This document shows positions 24,184 through 32,600 of a stretch of DNA of 49,384 nt, piece by piece. The notes below the pieces were generated by a model. It had not been told where the DNA came from. It did no database searches and worked only from the letters and a program-made list of their open reading frames with translations. The number at the start of each line of letters is the position of its first letter. The first letter of the stretch is position 1. The position numbers and the translations under genes were made by a program. Source of the stretch: Desulfurivibrio sp. (GTDB taxonomy: Bacteria; Desulfobacterota; Desulfobulbia; Desulfobulbales; SURF-16); the NCBI GenBank assembly GCA_003605035.1, contig QZKJ01000050.1:1-49384 (forward strand), in the 5' to 3' direction.

Positions 24184-24750
24184 ATGCGTGAGGCACAAGC
24201 CGATCAGGTCATTGACAAAACATATCCGCGCCTGCTGGTTATCCACTGCGCCCTGATTTTTATTGCCGGGCTGCTGGTTACGGCCGCTATTTTCCTGGGG
24301 CTGATGAGCCGGCCCATCGGACCGACCTATGGTGAAGGATTCCGCATGCTGGCCCAGCTTAACCGCGATATCTTCTACAAATCCCTGGTGATCTACGGCA
24401 GCACGGTACTGGTGGCGCTTTGCTGTGTCGCGGGCAGCACCCTGCTCTATTCCCACCGGGTGGCCGGGCCTGTTTACCGGCTGCGGCTTTTTGCCGGCCG
24501 GATCGCCAAAGGGGAGCTGAACGCCCGGGTCACCCTGCGGCAAACCGATGTGGTCCACCCGCTGGCTGAGGAGATGAACCGGATGAGTGACAATTTCCAC
24601 AGGACCCTGACCGCGGTCAGGCAGGAGGTGGAAGTACTGGAAAAACAGACGGAGCTGCTGGACAAAACGCCGGACAGGCGGCAGGCCCTGGCGGAAATCC
24701 GGGGTGGCGCGGAGCGCATTAGCGCCCGGATCGGCAGGTACAGATTGTAA
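24184..24750 (+). CDS. Two-TM HAMP-domain membrane protein without output domain
   Basis: 188 residues, start ATG 24184 with AAAGGTGA upstream; the GTG at 24181 is adjacent. TM1 about residues 17-41 (LLVIHCALIFIAGLLVTAAIFLGLM), a short periplasmic loop of about 28 residues, TM2 about 70-92 (VIYGSTVLVALCCVAGSTLLY), then a HAMP domain (RVAGPVYRLRLFAGRIAKGEL...DVVHPLAEEMNRM) and a C-terminal coiled-coil helix. No kinase, cyclase or methyl-accepting domain follows. HAMP units normally relay signals between membrane and output modules; here the output would have to be another protein. It sits between two heptahaem cytochromes, and a second protein of the same design is at 25752. Confidence 0.85.
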   Translation: MREAQADQVIDKTYPRLLVIHCALIFIAGLLVTAAIFLGLMSRPIGPTYGEGFRMLAQLNRDIFYKSLVIYGSTVLVALCCVAGSTLLYSHRVAGPVYRLRLFAGRIAKGELNARVTLRQTDVVHPLAEEMNRMSDNFHRTLTAVRQEVEVLEKQTELLDKTPDRRQALAEIRGGAERISARIGRYRL

Positions 24751-24760
24751 TGCCCGTGGC

Positions 24761-25585
24761 ATGAAAAAGTCCCTTCCCCTTTGCCTGCTGTTGCTCGGCG
24801 CCCTGTCGCTGCTGGTCTATTGTCTGGAGCAGAGTCCCCATGACTTTCAGGAGAGCGAGTGCCGCCTGTGTCACCGGGGTGACCCGGACTCCGCCAACTC
24901 GCAGTTTTCCGAGAGCCTGACGGTGGCCTGCGCCAGGTGCCATGCATACATCCTGCGCTCAGGTTTCATGCATCCCTTTGATGTGCCGCCCGCAGAGGTG
25001 CGCGTTCCCCGCGACCTGCCGCTTGCCCCGTCAGGTCTGCTGGTCTGCACCACCTGCCACAGTGTGCATGGCGCCCGGCTCGACAGCCTGGGACAGAAAA
25101 CCTATCTGCTGCGGCGGCAGGAACGGGGCCGGGCCTTCTGTGCCGGCTGCCACAGCCAAAGCGCCCTGGCCGGCGGCCATGAACTGGGGCTCGGCGAGGC
25201 CCATTTCCAGTCAAGGTATATCTCCACCGGCTACGGCCAGGAGCTTGATCAGACCTCGAAAAACTGTATTTCCTGCCATGACGGCACCTATGGCTCATCG
25301 GTGCCCGTTGCCAGCGGCATCTGGCAGCACAGCAGCAATTATGACCCAATCGGCCGCGGGCTCACCCGCAAGCATCCCATCGGCATCGATTACGAGGAGG
25401 CCCGGGCAAGGCATGGCCGGAAAACGGATCTGCGGCCCCTGGCCCTGGTTGATCCGCGGATCCGGCTGTATGACGGCAGACTGGGTTGCGGCACCTGCCA
25501 TAACCCTTATTCCCAGCTTGAGGATGACCTGGTGATGAGCAATGCGCGCAGCGCCCTCTGCTTTGCCTGCCACCAGATGGAGTGA
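24761..25585 (+). CDS. Heptahaem cytochrome with N-terminal membrane or signal segment
   Basis: 274 residues from ATG 24761; the longer frame to 24704 would overlap the HAMP gene. The N-terminus MKKSLPLCLLLLGALSLLVYCLEQSPHDF has no clear AXA site and may stay as a membrane anchor; the Cys in LVYC is a weak lipobox match. Seven CXXCH motifs: CRLCH, CARCH, CTTCH, CAGCH, CISCH, CGTCH, CFACH. Around CISCHDGT and RKHPIGIDY it resembles the tetrahaem and 12-haem proteins of region A/B (CLSCHDGT...NHHPIGFSY). It lies 10 bp after the HAMP gene, so membrane partnership with that protein is plausible. Confidence 0.87.
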   Translation: MKKSLPLCLLLLGALSLLVYCLEQSPHDFQESECRLCHRGDPDSANSQFSESLTVACARCHAYILRSGFMHPFDVPPAEVRVPRDLPLAPSGLLVCTTCHSVHGARLDSLGQKTYLLRRQERGRAFCAGCHSQSALAGGHELGLGEAHFQSRYISTGYGQELDQTSKNCISCHDGTYGSSVPVASGIWQHSSNYDPIGRGLTRKHPIGIDYEEARARHGRKTDLRPLALVDPRIRLYDGRLGCGTCHNPYSQLEDDLVMSNARSALCFACHQME

Positions 25586-25742
25586 GTGAAAAGTGAAAAG
25601 TGAAAAGTGAAAAGTAAGAAGTAGGGGCGGTTCGCGAACCGCCCTGTGAGGGGAAAGGTAGGTGAGAAGTGAGGAGTGAGAGAAGTAGGGGCGATTCGCG
25701 AACCGCCCTGTGAGGTTTTTTCTCCTCACTCCTCACTCCCAA
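25586..25742. repeat. Composite repeat: GTGAAAA heptamers, two palindromes, CTCCTCA units
   Basis: Four perfect GTGAAAA units start at the base after the heptahaem stop codon (25586-25613). The palindrome GGGCGGTTCGCGAACCGCCC follows at 25625-25644, then GTGAGAA/GTGAGGA-like heptamers, a second copy with one change at 25689-25708, and inverted heptamers (TCCTCAC...) up to 25739. The whole array separates two genes of the cytochrome operon. A degenerate third palindrome is at 29487. Confidence 0.85.
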
Positions 25743-25751
25743 GGAGGACAG

Positions 25752-26315
25752 ATGGCTCAGAAATTCAAGCGCAGAAATTATTTTATCGACAGGGTTGTCC
25801 AGGGCCGGTTCATCGCGGGATTCACCGCGGCCTCCCTGGCCGGCGGGGTGGTGGCGGTTTGCTGTTTCCGCTATTTTGCCCGGCAGAAGCTGGAGGCCAC
25901 GCTCTATGCCATGCGGCTGCCTGAAATAACCATGGGCAATCTGCTCATGGAGGAAATGGTCATCACCACCATCCTCACCGCCCTTCTGGTGGTGCTGCTT
26001 TTTATCGGCACGGCCCGGCTGGTTTTTGCCAGGATTGAGGGGCCGTTAAGCAAAATGGCGGCATGTCTGGCAGGTATTGCCGCCGGTGATCTGCGCAGTG
26101 AGGTGAAACTGCGGGAAAATGATGAATTCCAGGAGTTTGCCGAAGAGGTGAACGCTATGGTGCAGTCCATGAACAGCAGATTGTCGACCCTGGAATTTCA
26201 GGCGAAGAAAATCAGTGATCTGAGCAGCAGGTCAGGGGAGGAGGAGAACATCGCGGAACGCATCAGCCACCATCTCAGCATGATGAAAAAGGAGATGCAG
26301 GTTTTTCAGCTATGA
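25752..26315 (+). CDS. Second two-TM HAMP-domain membrane protein
   Basis: 187 residues, start ATG 25752 behind an excellent AAGGAGG site. TM1 about residues 20-42 (IAGFTAASLAGGVVAVCCFRYF), a loop of about 25 residues, TM2 about 69-93 (VITTILTALLVVLLFIGTARLVF), HAMP (ARIEGPLSKMAACLAGIAAGDLRSEVKLRENDEFQEFAEEVNAM) and a C-terminal coiled coil ending ...KEMQVFQL. Same design as the protein at 24184 and again without an output domain. Its stop overlaps the start of a tetrahaem cytochrome gene by 4 nt (ATGA), mirroring the HAMP-then-cytochrome order of the first pair. A dedicated HAMP-cytochrome partnership is inference. Confidence 0.87.
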   Translation: MAQKFKRRNYFIDRVVQGRFIAGFTAASLAGGVVAVCCFRYFARQKLEATLYAMRLPEITMGNLLMEEMVITTILTALLVVLLFIGTARLVFARIEGPLSKMAACLAGIAAGDLRSEVKLRENDEFQEFAEEVNAMVQSMNSRLSTLEFQAKKISDLSSRSGEEENIAERISHHLSMMKKEMQVFQL

Positions 26316-26740
26316 TCAGCAGATTTTCTCTTCTCCTCGGGGTGCTGGCCTGGCTTGGCGGCATTGCCTCCCCGTCTGCCGCGGCGCCCCATGATGATGC
26401 CCCGGTCAGGTGTCTGGACTGTCATGTGAGCCTGCCCCGGCAGGGGGCGGCCCTGCGGTTTCATGGCGATATCCGGGATATCTGTCTGGGGTGCCATGGG
26501 GCCTCTTCCTGCGAGCCGCGACACGCCAGCGGCGAGTTCCGCCATCCCGTCTCGGTTGTTGCGCCGTTTCCGGTGCCGGCGGATATGCCGCTTGATGCAC
26601 AAAAGAGGATCGGCTGCATCACCTGCCATCTTTTTCACGAAGGAAACAGGGCAGGCGGGGACCTGCCTGTTTATCTCCTGCGGCGGCCGTCCGGTCCGAC
26701 TTTCTGTACCACCTGCCACCGGAAATTATTGCTGCCGTGA
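26312..26740 (+). CDS. Small tetrahaem c-type cytochrome
   Basis: 142 residues, ATG 26312 overlapping the HAMP gene stop. Signal peptide MISRFSLLLGVLAWLGGIASPSAAA. Four CXXCH motifs (CLDCH, CLGCH, CITCH, CTTCH) and extra histidines (RFHGD, EFRHPVS, LFHE) as candidate axial ligands. The mature protein is about 117 residues, in the size range of small periplasmic tetrahaem shuttles, though the spacing does not obviously match cytochrome c3. Last cytochrome of the operon. Confidence 0.87.
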   Translation: MISRFSLLLGVLAWLGGIASPSAAAPHDDAPVRCLDCHVSLPRQGAALRFHGDIRDICLGCHGASSCEPRHASGEFRHPVSVVAPFPVPADMPLDAQKRIGCITCHLFHEGNRAGGDLPVYLLRRPSGPTFCTTCHRKLLLP

Positions 26741-26796
26741 AGCTGGCTGAGGCAATGGCAGAGATGCTTGAAAGAAAATAACATGCGGGTGTCAAC

Positions 26797-28863
26797 GTGT
26801 TTGAACGAGGAATAACAAGACATGGCCGCTTTCCGCGGGACCCGCTGGCGCTGGTTTTGCTGGCCGTTCTGCTGGGGACCTTGCTGGCGGCCGCGGCAAA
26901 CGCCTCTGCGGGATTGCCCCGCACCGGCCAGCGTACCTGTTTTGATGACCAGGGCGCGGCAATAGACCATGCCGGCACCGGCCAGGACGGCGAGCTGCAG
27001 GCCGGAGCGGTCTGGCCTGATCCGCGTTTTGCCGATAATGGCGACGGCACGGTAACGGATCGTCTCACCGGTCTCATGTGGCTGCAGGATGGCAGCTGCC
27101 TGGGCCGCCTGAGCTGGCAGGGCGCCATGGCGATCGCCGCAGGCGGCGGCGAGGCGGTCCGGCCGGACAGCTGCAGCGGTCTCGACCTTTATGATGACTG
27201 GGCCTTGCCGGAGATCACGCAGCTGGAGGAGCTGTTTCATGCCGAGGAGGCATCGGCCGCGGGCTGGCTGAACCGGCACCGTTTCAGGAATGTGCAGCCC
27301 GGGGCGTACTGGTCAGGGACCACCGGCCCGAATCCCTATCGCGCCTGGCTGTTGCATTTTGACAGTGGCGAAGTCAGGCTGGCCGGCAAGATTGATCGCA
27401 ATTTCTGCCTGCTGGTCCGGCAACCTGCGGAGTCGGCGGGTGAAGGCGCGCCGCCGCGGCCGGGCCAGCCGGCAGCAGCCGGCCGCCTGGTTGACAATGG
27501 CGACGGCACCGTGACGGATCAGGCTGCCGGGCTGATGTGGCTCAAGGACGGCGCCTGTCTGGGGAGCGCAGTATGGCTGGAGGGTCTGCGGAAAGTCACT
27601 GACTTTAACCGGGATCCGGCAAAATACGGCTGTGGCGAGCTTACGGCCCGCTACCAGGACTGGGCCCTGCCCAACCGGCATGAGATGCGCAGTCTGATTG
27701 ATCACCGCCGCGATCTGCCGGCCCTGCCGGCTGACGCTCCTTTCATTGATCCGCTGGTCCGCTACTGGACCGCAACCACCGCGGCCGCCAGACCGGCTGC
27801 GGCCTTCGTGCTGCTGCTGGGCTCGGGTGAACTGCTGGCCGTGGCCAAGGACAGGGAGCAGGGCATCTGGCCGGTGCGGCCCTCGGCAGGCCGGCCGGAC
27901 CGGCGCCGCATCCTGGCGCAGGAGCTGACCGCCGGCGCCAGCAAGGATCCCTTTCTGCTGGAGGCCATCGGCGGCAGCAGGCCCATTGTCTGGCCGGTAA
28001 AGCGTTTTACCGAGCATGGCGACGGCACGGTGACCGATAATATCAGCGGCCTGATGTGGCTTAACGACGGCGCATGTTTTCTGCCGGAAACATGGGAAAA
28101 CGCCGGCATGGTGGTCGAGGTGTTGAACAGCAGTCCGGACCGGCTGCAGTGCGCCGCCTACCAGGGGCGCTATGCCGACTGGCAGCTGCCTGAGATGGCC
28201 GTGCTGCGGGAGCTGCTGCAGGGGGCTCAAGGCGTGCCTGCCGCCTGGCTGCAGAGCCAGGGCGCGGCAGACATCATTGACCGAGACTACTGGGTGCGGG
28301 ACAGCAATCCCGTGAATCTCTATTTTGCCTGGGCCATCAATCTGCGGGACGGGACCCCGCGCAATTACCCGAAATCATTTGAGCTGCACGTCTGGCCGGT
28401 CCGCCTGCCGGAAGCGCCTGCAGCCGTCAGTCCCGCCCCGCTGCTTCTGGCTAACGGCGAAGAGGGCGGGCTTCTGCTGAAAAAGGGAAATGAACTGCTG
28501 CTGTCGGCGGCCGTCAGTCAGGTCAGCGGGGCAGTGCCCGCGCTTTTCAGAATCTGGTATGTGGATCCGGCCGGCCGGCAACGCTGGCTGACCAGCCAAG
28601 GCAGCTGGACGAGCATGGAGTCGGAGCTGTATCGCGGCAACCTCTTTCTGCTGGAGGAGTCGCCGGTCTTCCGGGGGGATACGGCTGAGCTGGCCCCGGG
28701 TGACTATACCTTTTTCTTTGTCGTCATCCCGGCTGAAGGCAAGGGGGAGGGCGGGCAGACCGAGTTCATCTCGCAGCTGCAGGTGACAGTGGCCGCTGCT
28801 GAGCCAGCCGCTGTTTTCCAGCCCCTTGCCGAGCCAGCTGCTGAAGAGATGATTCATGAGTAA
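26797..28863 (+). CDS. Exported protein with three DUF1566 (Lcl C-terminal-like) domains
   Basis: 688 residues from GTG 26797, 56 bp after the last cytochrome; no better start is visible. Signal segment PLALVLLAVLLGTLLAAAANA. Three repeats carry the hallmark DNGDGTVTD-x5-GLMWLQDG-x-C (about residues 78, 231 and 406), each followed by W-LP-E and ending in a W-x-VR strand (LLVRQ, IWPVRP, VWPVRL). This is the DUF1566/PF07603 family, with a C-type-lectin-like fold, typically extracellular. A C-terminal beta domain (about 545-665: ...GDYTFFFVVIPAEGK) resembles those of large secreted deltaproteobacterial proteins. Binding partner unknown. It overlaps the 5' open frame of the next gene and is likely co-transcribed. 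Confidence 0.85.
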   Translation: MFERGITRHGRFPRDPLALVLLAVLLGTLLAAAANASAGLPRTGQRTCFDDQGAAIDHAGTGQDGELQAGAVWPDPRFADNGDGTVTDRLTGLMWLQDGSCLGRLSWQGAMAIAAGGGEAVRPDSCSGLDLYDDWALPEITQLEELFHAEEASAAGWLNRHRFRNVQPGAYWSGTTGPNPYRAWLLHFDSGEVRLAGKIDRNFCLLVRQPAESAGEGAPPRPGQPAAAGRLVDNGDGTVTDQAAGLMWLKDGACLGSAVWLEGLRKVTDFNRDPAKYGCGELTARYQDWALPNRHEMRSLIDHRRDLPALPADAPFIDPLVRYWTATTAAARPAAAFVLLLGSGELLAVAKDREQGIWPVRPSAGRPDRRRILAQELTAGASKDPFLLEAIGGSRPIVWPVKRFTEHGDGTVTDNISGLMWLNDGACFLPETWENAGMVVEVLNSSPDRLQCAAYQGRYADWQLPEMAVLRELLQGAQGVPAAWLQSQGAADIIDRDYWVRDSNPVNLYFAWAINLRDGTPRNYPKSFELHVWPVRLPEAPAAVSPAPLLLANGEEGGLLLKKGNELLLSAAVSQVSGAVPALFRIWYVDPAGRQRWLTSQGSWTSMESELYRGNLFLLEESPVFRGDTAELAPGDYTFFFVVIPAEGKGEGGQTEFISQLQVTVAAAEPAAVFQPLAEPAAEEMIHE

Positions 28864-28927
28864 CAGCGCCCAGCCGCTTTGCCGCGGGAGCGCTGGCCCC
28901 GCCTGCACCTTTAACCAGGAGTTTTCG

Positions 28928-29464
28928 ATGAAAAAAATACGTGTGACGCTCGGCCTCTGCCTGGCCTGTTCCCTGCTGCTTGCCAGGTTTGCCGCCCCTG
29001 CCTGTCTGGCCTATGGAAACGGCTCGGGCATCCCCAGCTGCCATGATGATATTGCCGCGAAAAACAGGGAGCCAGGCACAAGTCCTCAGTGCACCCCGCT
29101 GCTCATTGCTGGTGACAACGCCCTGAATTTTCTGAAGGAATTTTCGGTCAGAAAAATAAACAGGAAGTGGTATCTGTTTATCTCCGCCGAGGAATTTGCC
29201 GGCACAATGGACGCGGTGGCCAGATGGAAGACCATCAGCTTGCTGGTCTCGGCAGTGACCAGCCAGTTCGGCGAGGTGGCGGACTGCCTGATTGTCAGGG
29301 TTCCTGAAAAAAAGGAGGAAAAGGAGGCGCTGCTTGCGGGCGACTACCCGCCGGAACTTATTGCCGCGGCCACGCATCATGTCGTCCTGTCGCAGGAGCA
29401 ACTGAACGGCAGGATGTGGCCTGAGTACCATCATCACTCGCTCTACACGCTCACGGTTTATTGA
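28928..29464 (+). CDS. Unrecognised exported protein
   Basis: 178 residues from ATG 28928, chosen for AGGAG 6 nt upstream; the frame is open back to 28856. Signal peptide MKKIRVTLGLCLACSLLLARFAAPACLA. The mature part has no motif that I know: a Cys pair (SCHDD...QCTPLL), an alpha/beta-looking segment (KWYLFISAEEFAGTMDAVARWKTISLLVSAV) and a His-rich end (MWPEYHHHSLYTLTVY). No CXXCH. It follows the DUF1566 gene and is closed by a terminator shared with PFOR. Function not assigned. Confidence 0.7.
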   Translation: MKKIRVTLGLCLACSLLLARFAAPACLAYGNGSGIPSCHDDIAAKNREPGTSPQCTPLLIAGDNALNFLKEFSVRKINRKWYLFISAEEFAGTMDAVARWKTISLLVSAVTSQFGEVADCLIVRVPEKKEEKEALLAGDYPPELIAAATHHVVLSQEQLNGRMWPEYHHHSLYTLTVY

Positions 29465-29486
29465 TGACGTTGGTCCTGTGATGCAA

Positions 29487-29506
29487 GGGCGGTTCGCGCA
29501 GCGCCC
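29487..29506. repeat. Degenerate copy of the GGGCGGTTCGCG palindrome
   Basis: GGGCGGTTCGCGCAGCGCCC matches the 25625 palindrome with two changes in the right arm. It lies between the unknown exported gene and the terminator. Confidence 0.6.
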
Positions 29507-29551
29507 CTGCGGCCGCATATCCCGCGGAGCTGCTTGCTCATCTCCTGAAAC

Positions 29552-29587
29552 AAAAAAGGGCCGCCGAATCATCGGCGGCCCTTTTTG
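29552..29587. terminator. Bidirectional rho-independent terminator
   Basis: AAAAAAGGGCCGCCGA-ATCA-TCGGCGGCCCTTTTT: a 10-bp perfect GC-rich stem with A/T runs on both sides. It serves the plus-strand gene ending at 29464 and the minus-strand PFOR gene ending at 29632. Confidence 0.93.
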
Positions 29588-29631
29588 TTTGCCTGTCAAG
29601 GCCGAAAAGCTATAATCTCATGAGCCATGAG

Positions 29632-32600
29632 CTATTTTTCCGGCTCCAGGGCCTTGAAACGACCTTCCAGGAATTTCCAGCCTCTTTCCACGTCCTTCTG
29701 GGACTGAGCCATCAGTTCGTCAGCCATGGACGGGTTGGTGATCTTTAAGGCCCGGTAGCGGTTCTCGCCCAGGGCATACTCGCCAAAGGGCATGGATGGG
29801 GCCTTGCTGTCCAGGTGCAGGGGATTTTTTCCTTCTTTTTCCAGATCCGGATTGTAGCGATACAGCGGCCAGTGGCCGCATTTGACCGCCTTGACCTGCT
29901 GGTCCAGGCCCTTTGCCATGTTGATGCCGTGGTTGATGCAGTGGGCATAGGCAATGATGAGCGACGGACCGTCGTAGGCCTCGGCCTCGGCAATGGCCTT
30001 GACCACCTGGCCCGGATTGGCGCCCAGCGCTACCTTGGCCACATAGACGTTGCCGTAGGTGGAGAAGATCATGCCGATATCTTTTTTCGGCATTCTCTTG
30101 CCGCCTGCGGCAAACTGGGCGGTGGCGGCGCGCGGGGTGGATTTTGACATCTGGCCGCCGGTGTTGGAGTAGACCTCGGTGTCCAGGATCATGACATTGA
30201 CGTTTTCACCTGAGGCCAGCACGTGGTCAAGGCCGCCGTAGCCGATGTCATAGGCCCAGCCGTCGCCGCCGAAGATCCACACGGATTTCTTGACCAGATA
30301 ATCAGCCACATGGAGGAGCCGTTTGGCGATGATGTTGTCGCTTGCCGTGAGGGTCTCTTTGAGCTTGGCCACCCTGGCGCGCTGGGACTCGATCTCGGTC
30401 TGGTTTTTCTGGGAGGCGCCGGTCAGCTCGTTTGCCATTTTTTTGGTGACAATCTTCTGGCTGACCGCTTCCTCCAGTAGCTCCAGGGCCTGGTGACCAA
30501 GCTTGTTCACCGTCTGGCGCATGCCGAGACCGAACTCGGCGTTGTCCTCGAACAGGGAGTTGGCCCACACCGGACCGCGGCCGTCACTGCGCTTGCAGTA
30601 GGGGGTGGTGGGCAGGTTGCCGCCGTAAATGGAGGAGCAGCCGGTGGCGTTGGCGACCAGCATGCGGTCGCCGAACAGCTGGGTGACCAGTTTGATGTAC
30701 GGGGTTTCACCGCAGCCGGAGCAGGCGCCGGAGAACTCGAACAGCGGCCGCATCAGCTGGCTGCCCTTGACGGTGGAGGGGTCGATCTCGGCAAAATCCG
30801 CCTCGGGCAGATCCAGGAAATACTTGACGTTGGCCGCCTCGGTCTTCCTGATATCCTCGGTATTGGTGGTCATGACCAGGGCCTTGGTCTTGGCCGGGCA
30901 GACCCCCTCACACAGGGTGCAGCCGCAGCAGTCCTCGGTGAACACCTGGACGATGGCCTTGCGGTCCTTGAACTCCTTGCCCACGGCGTCGGCGGTCTTC
31001 AGGGCCTTGGGCGCCTTCTTCAGATCCGCGGTTTTGACGATCTTCATGCGGATGGAGGCATGGGGGCAGACCAGGGAACAGCGGCCGCACTGGATGCAGT
31101 TTTCCGGCAGCCAGACCGGCACGTGCACGGCGATGTTGCGTTTTTCGTACTGGGTGGTGCCGGTGGGCCAGGTGCCGTCGTCCGGCATCTGGGAAACCTT
31201 GATCTCCTCGCCCTTGCCCTGGATCATCTTGGCGGTGACTTCCTTGACAAAGGCCGGGGCATCGTCCGAAACGGTGGGCGGCAAGGCGTGGCCGCCGACG
31301 GTTTTCGGCACCTTGACCTCGACGATGTTGTTCACCGCCGCGTCAACGGCGTCATAGTTCATCTTGACGACCTTTTCGCCCTTCTTGCCATAGGTCTTGT
31401 AGATGGCGTCCTTGATGGCCTTGATCGCCTCTTCCCTGGTGAGAATGCCGGAGATGAGGAAGAAGGCGGTCTGCATGATCATGTTGATCCTGGCGCCCAG
31501 CCCAAGGGCCTCGGCCAGGTTGATGGCGTCGATGATGTAGAATTTGGCCTTTTTGTTGATGAGCTGCTGCTGGACGGCGGCAGGCAGCTGTTTCCAGATC
31601 TCCTTCTCTTTGAAGGTGGTGGTCAGCAGGAAGGTGCCGCCCTCTTCCAGGTTGGCCAGCATGTCGTACTTGTCCAGGAAGGTGAAGTTATGGCAGGCGA
31701 TAAAGGTCGCCTTGTTGATCAGATAGGGCGCGACAATGGGGTTCTTGCCGAAGCGAAGATGGCTGGTGGTGATGGAGCCGGATTTCTTCGAGTCATAGAC
31801 AAAGTAGCCCTGGGCGCTGTTGTCCGTTTCCGTGCCGATGATCTTGATGGTGTTCTTGTTGGCGCCAACCGTGCCGTCGGCGCCCAGGCCGTAGAACATG
31901 GCGCGGTGGACGTCTTTTCCTTCGATGTTGAAGGACTTGTCGTAGGGGAGGCTGGTGAAGGCCACGTCATCGTTGGGGCCGACACAGAAATGGTTTTTCG
32001 GTGCCCAGGCGGCCATGTTGTCAAAAACCGCCTTGACCATGGCCGGGGTGAACTCGGCGGAACCGAGGCCGTAGCGGCCTGAAAGAATCATCGGATGATT
32101 CTTCATGCTTGAGGTTTCAATGGCCTCGCCCACCGCGGCGCGGACATCGAGGTAGAGAGGCTCGCCGGGGGCGCCCGGTTCCTTGGTGCGGTCAAGCACG
32201 GTGATGCGTTTGACCGTGGCCGGCATGGCGTTGACCATGGCCTTCATGTCAAAGGGGCGGTAGAGGCGGACAATGACCAGGCCGACCTTTTTCCCCTGGG
32301 CGGCCAGGTGATCAATGGTGGCGGCCACGGTCTCGCAGCCGGAACCCATCATGACGACGATCTCCTCGGCATCAGGCGCGCCATGGTAGTCAAAGAGGTG
32401 GTACTGGCGGCCGGAAAGGGCCGCGAATCTGTCCATGGTTTCCTGAATGATGCCCGGCGTGGCGTTGTAGTACTTGTTAACCGTTTCCCGGCCGGTGAAA
32501 TAGACATCCGGGTTCTGGGCCGTGCCGCGCATCATCGGCCGGTCCGGGGACAGACCGCGCAGGCGGTGGGCGATGACCAGATCCTCGTCAATCATGGCCC

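Noticed and set aside
24181..26315. HAMP proteins as chemoreceptors or histidine kinases
   Set aside because: Each ends within a short coiled coil after HAMP; no MCP signalling tip, HisKA or HATPase motif is present, and adjacent genes start immediately.
28928..29464. Unknown exported protein as a monohaem cytochrome
   Set aside because: It contains SCHDD but no first Cys at CXXCH spacing, so no haem attachment site is present.
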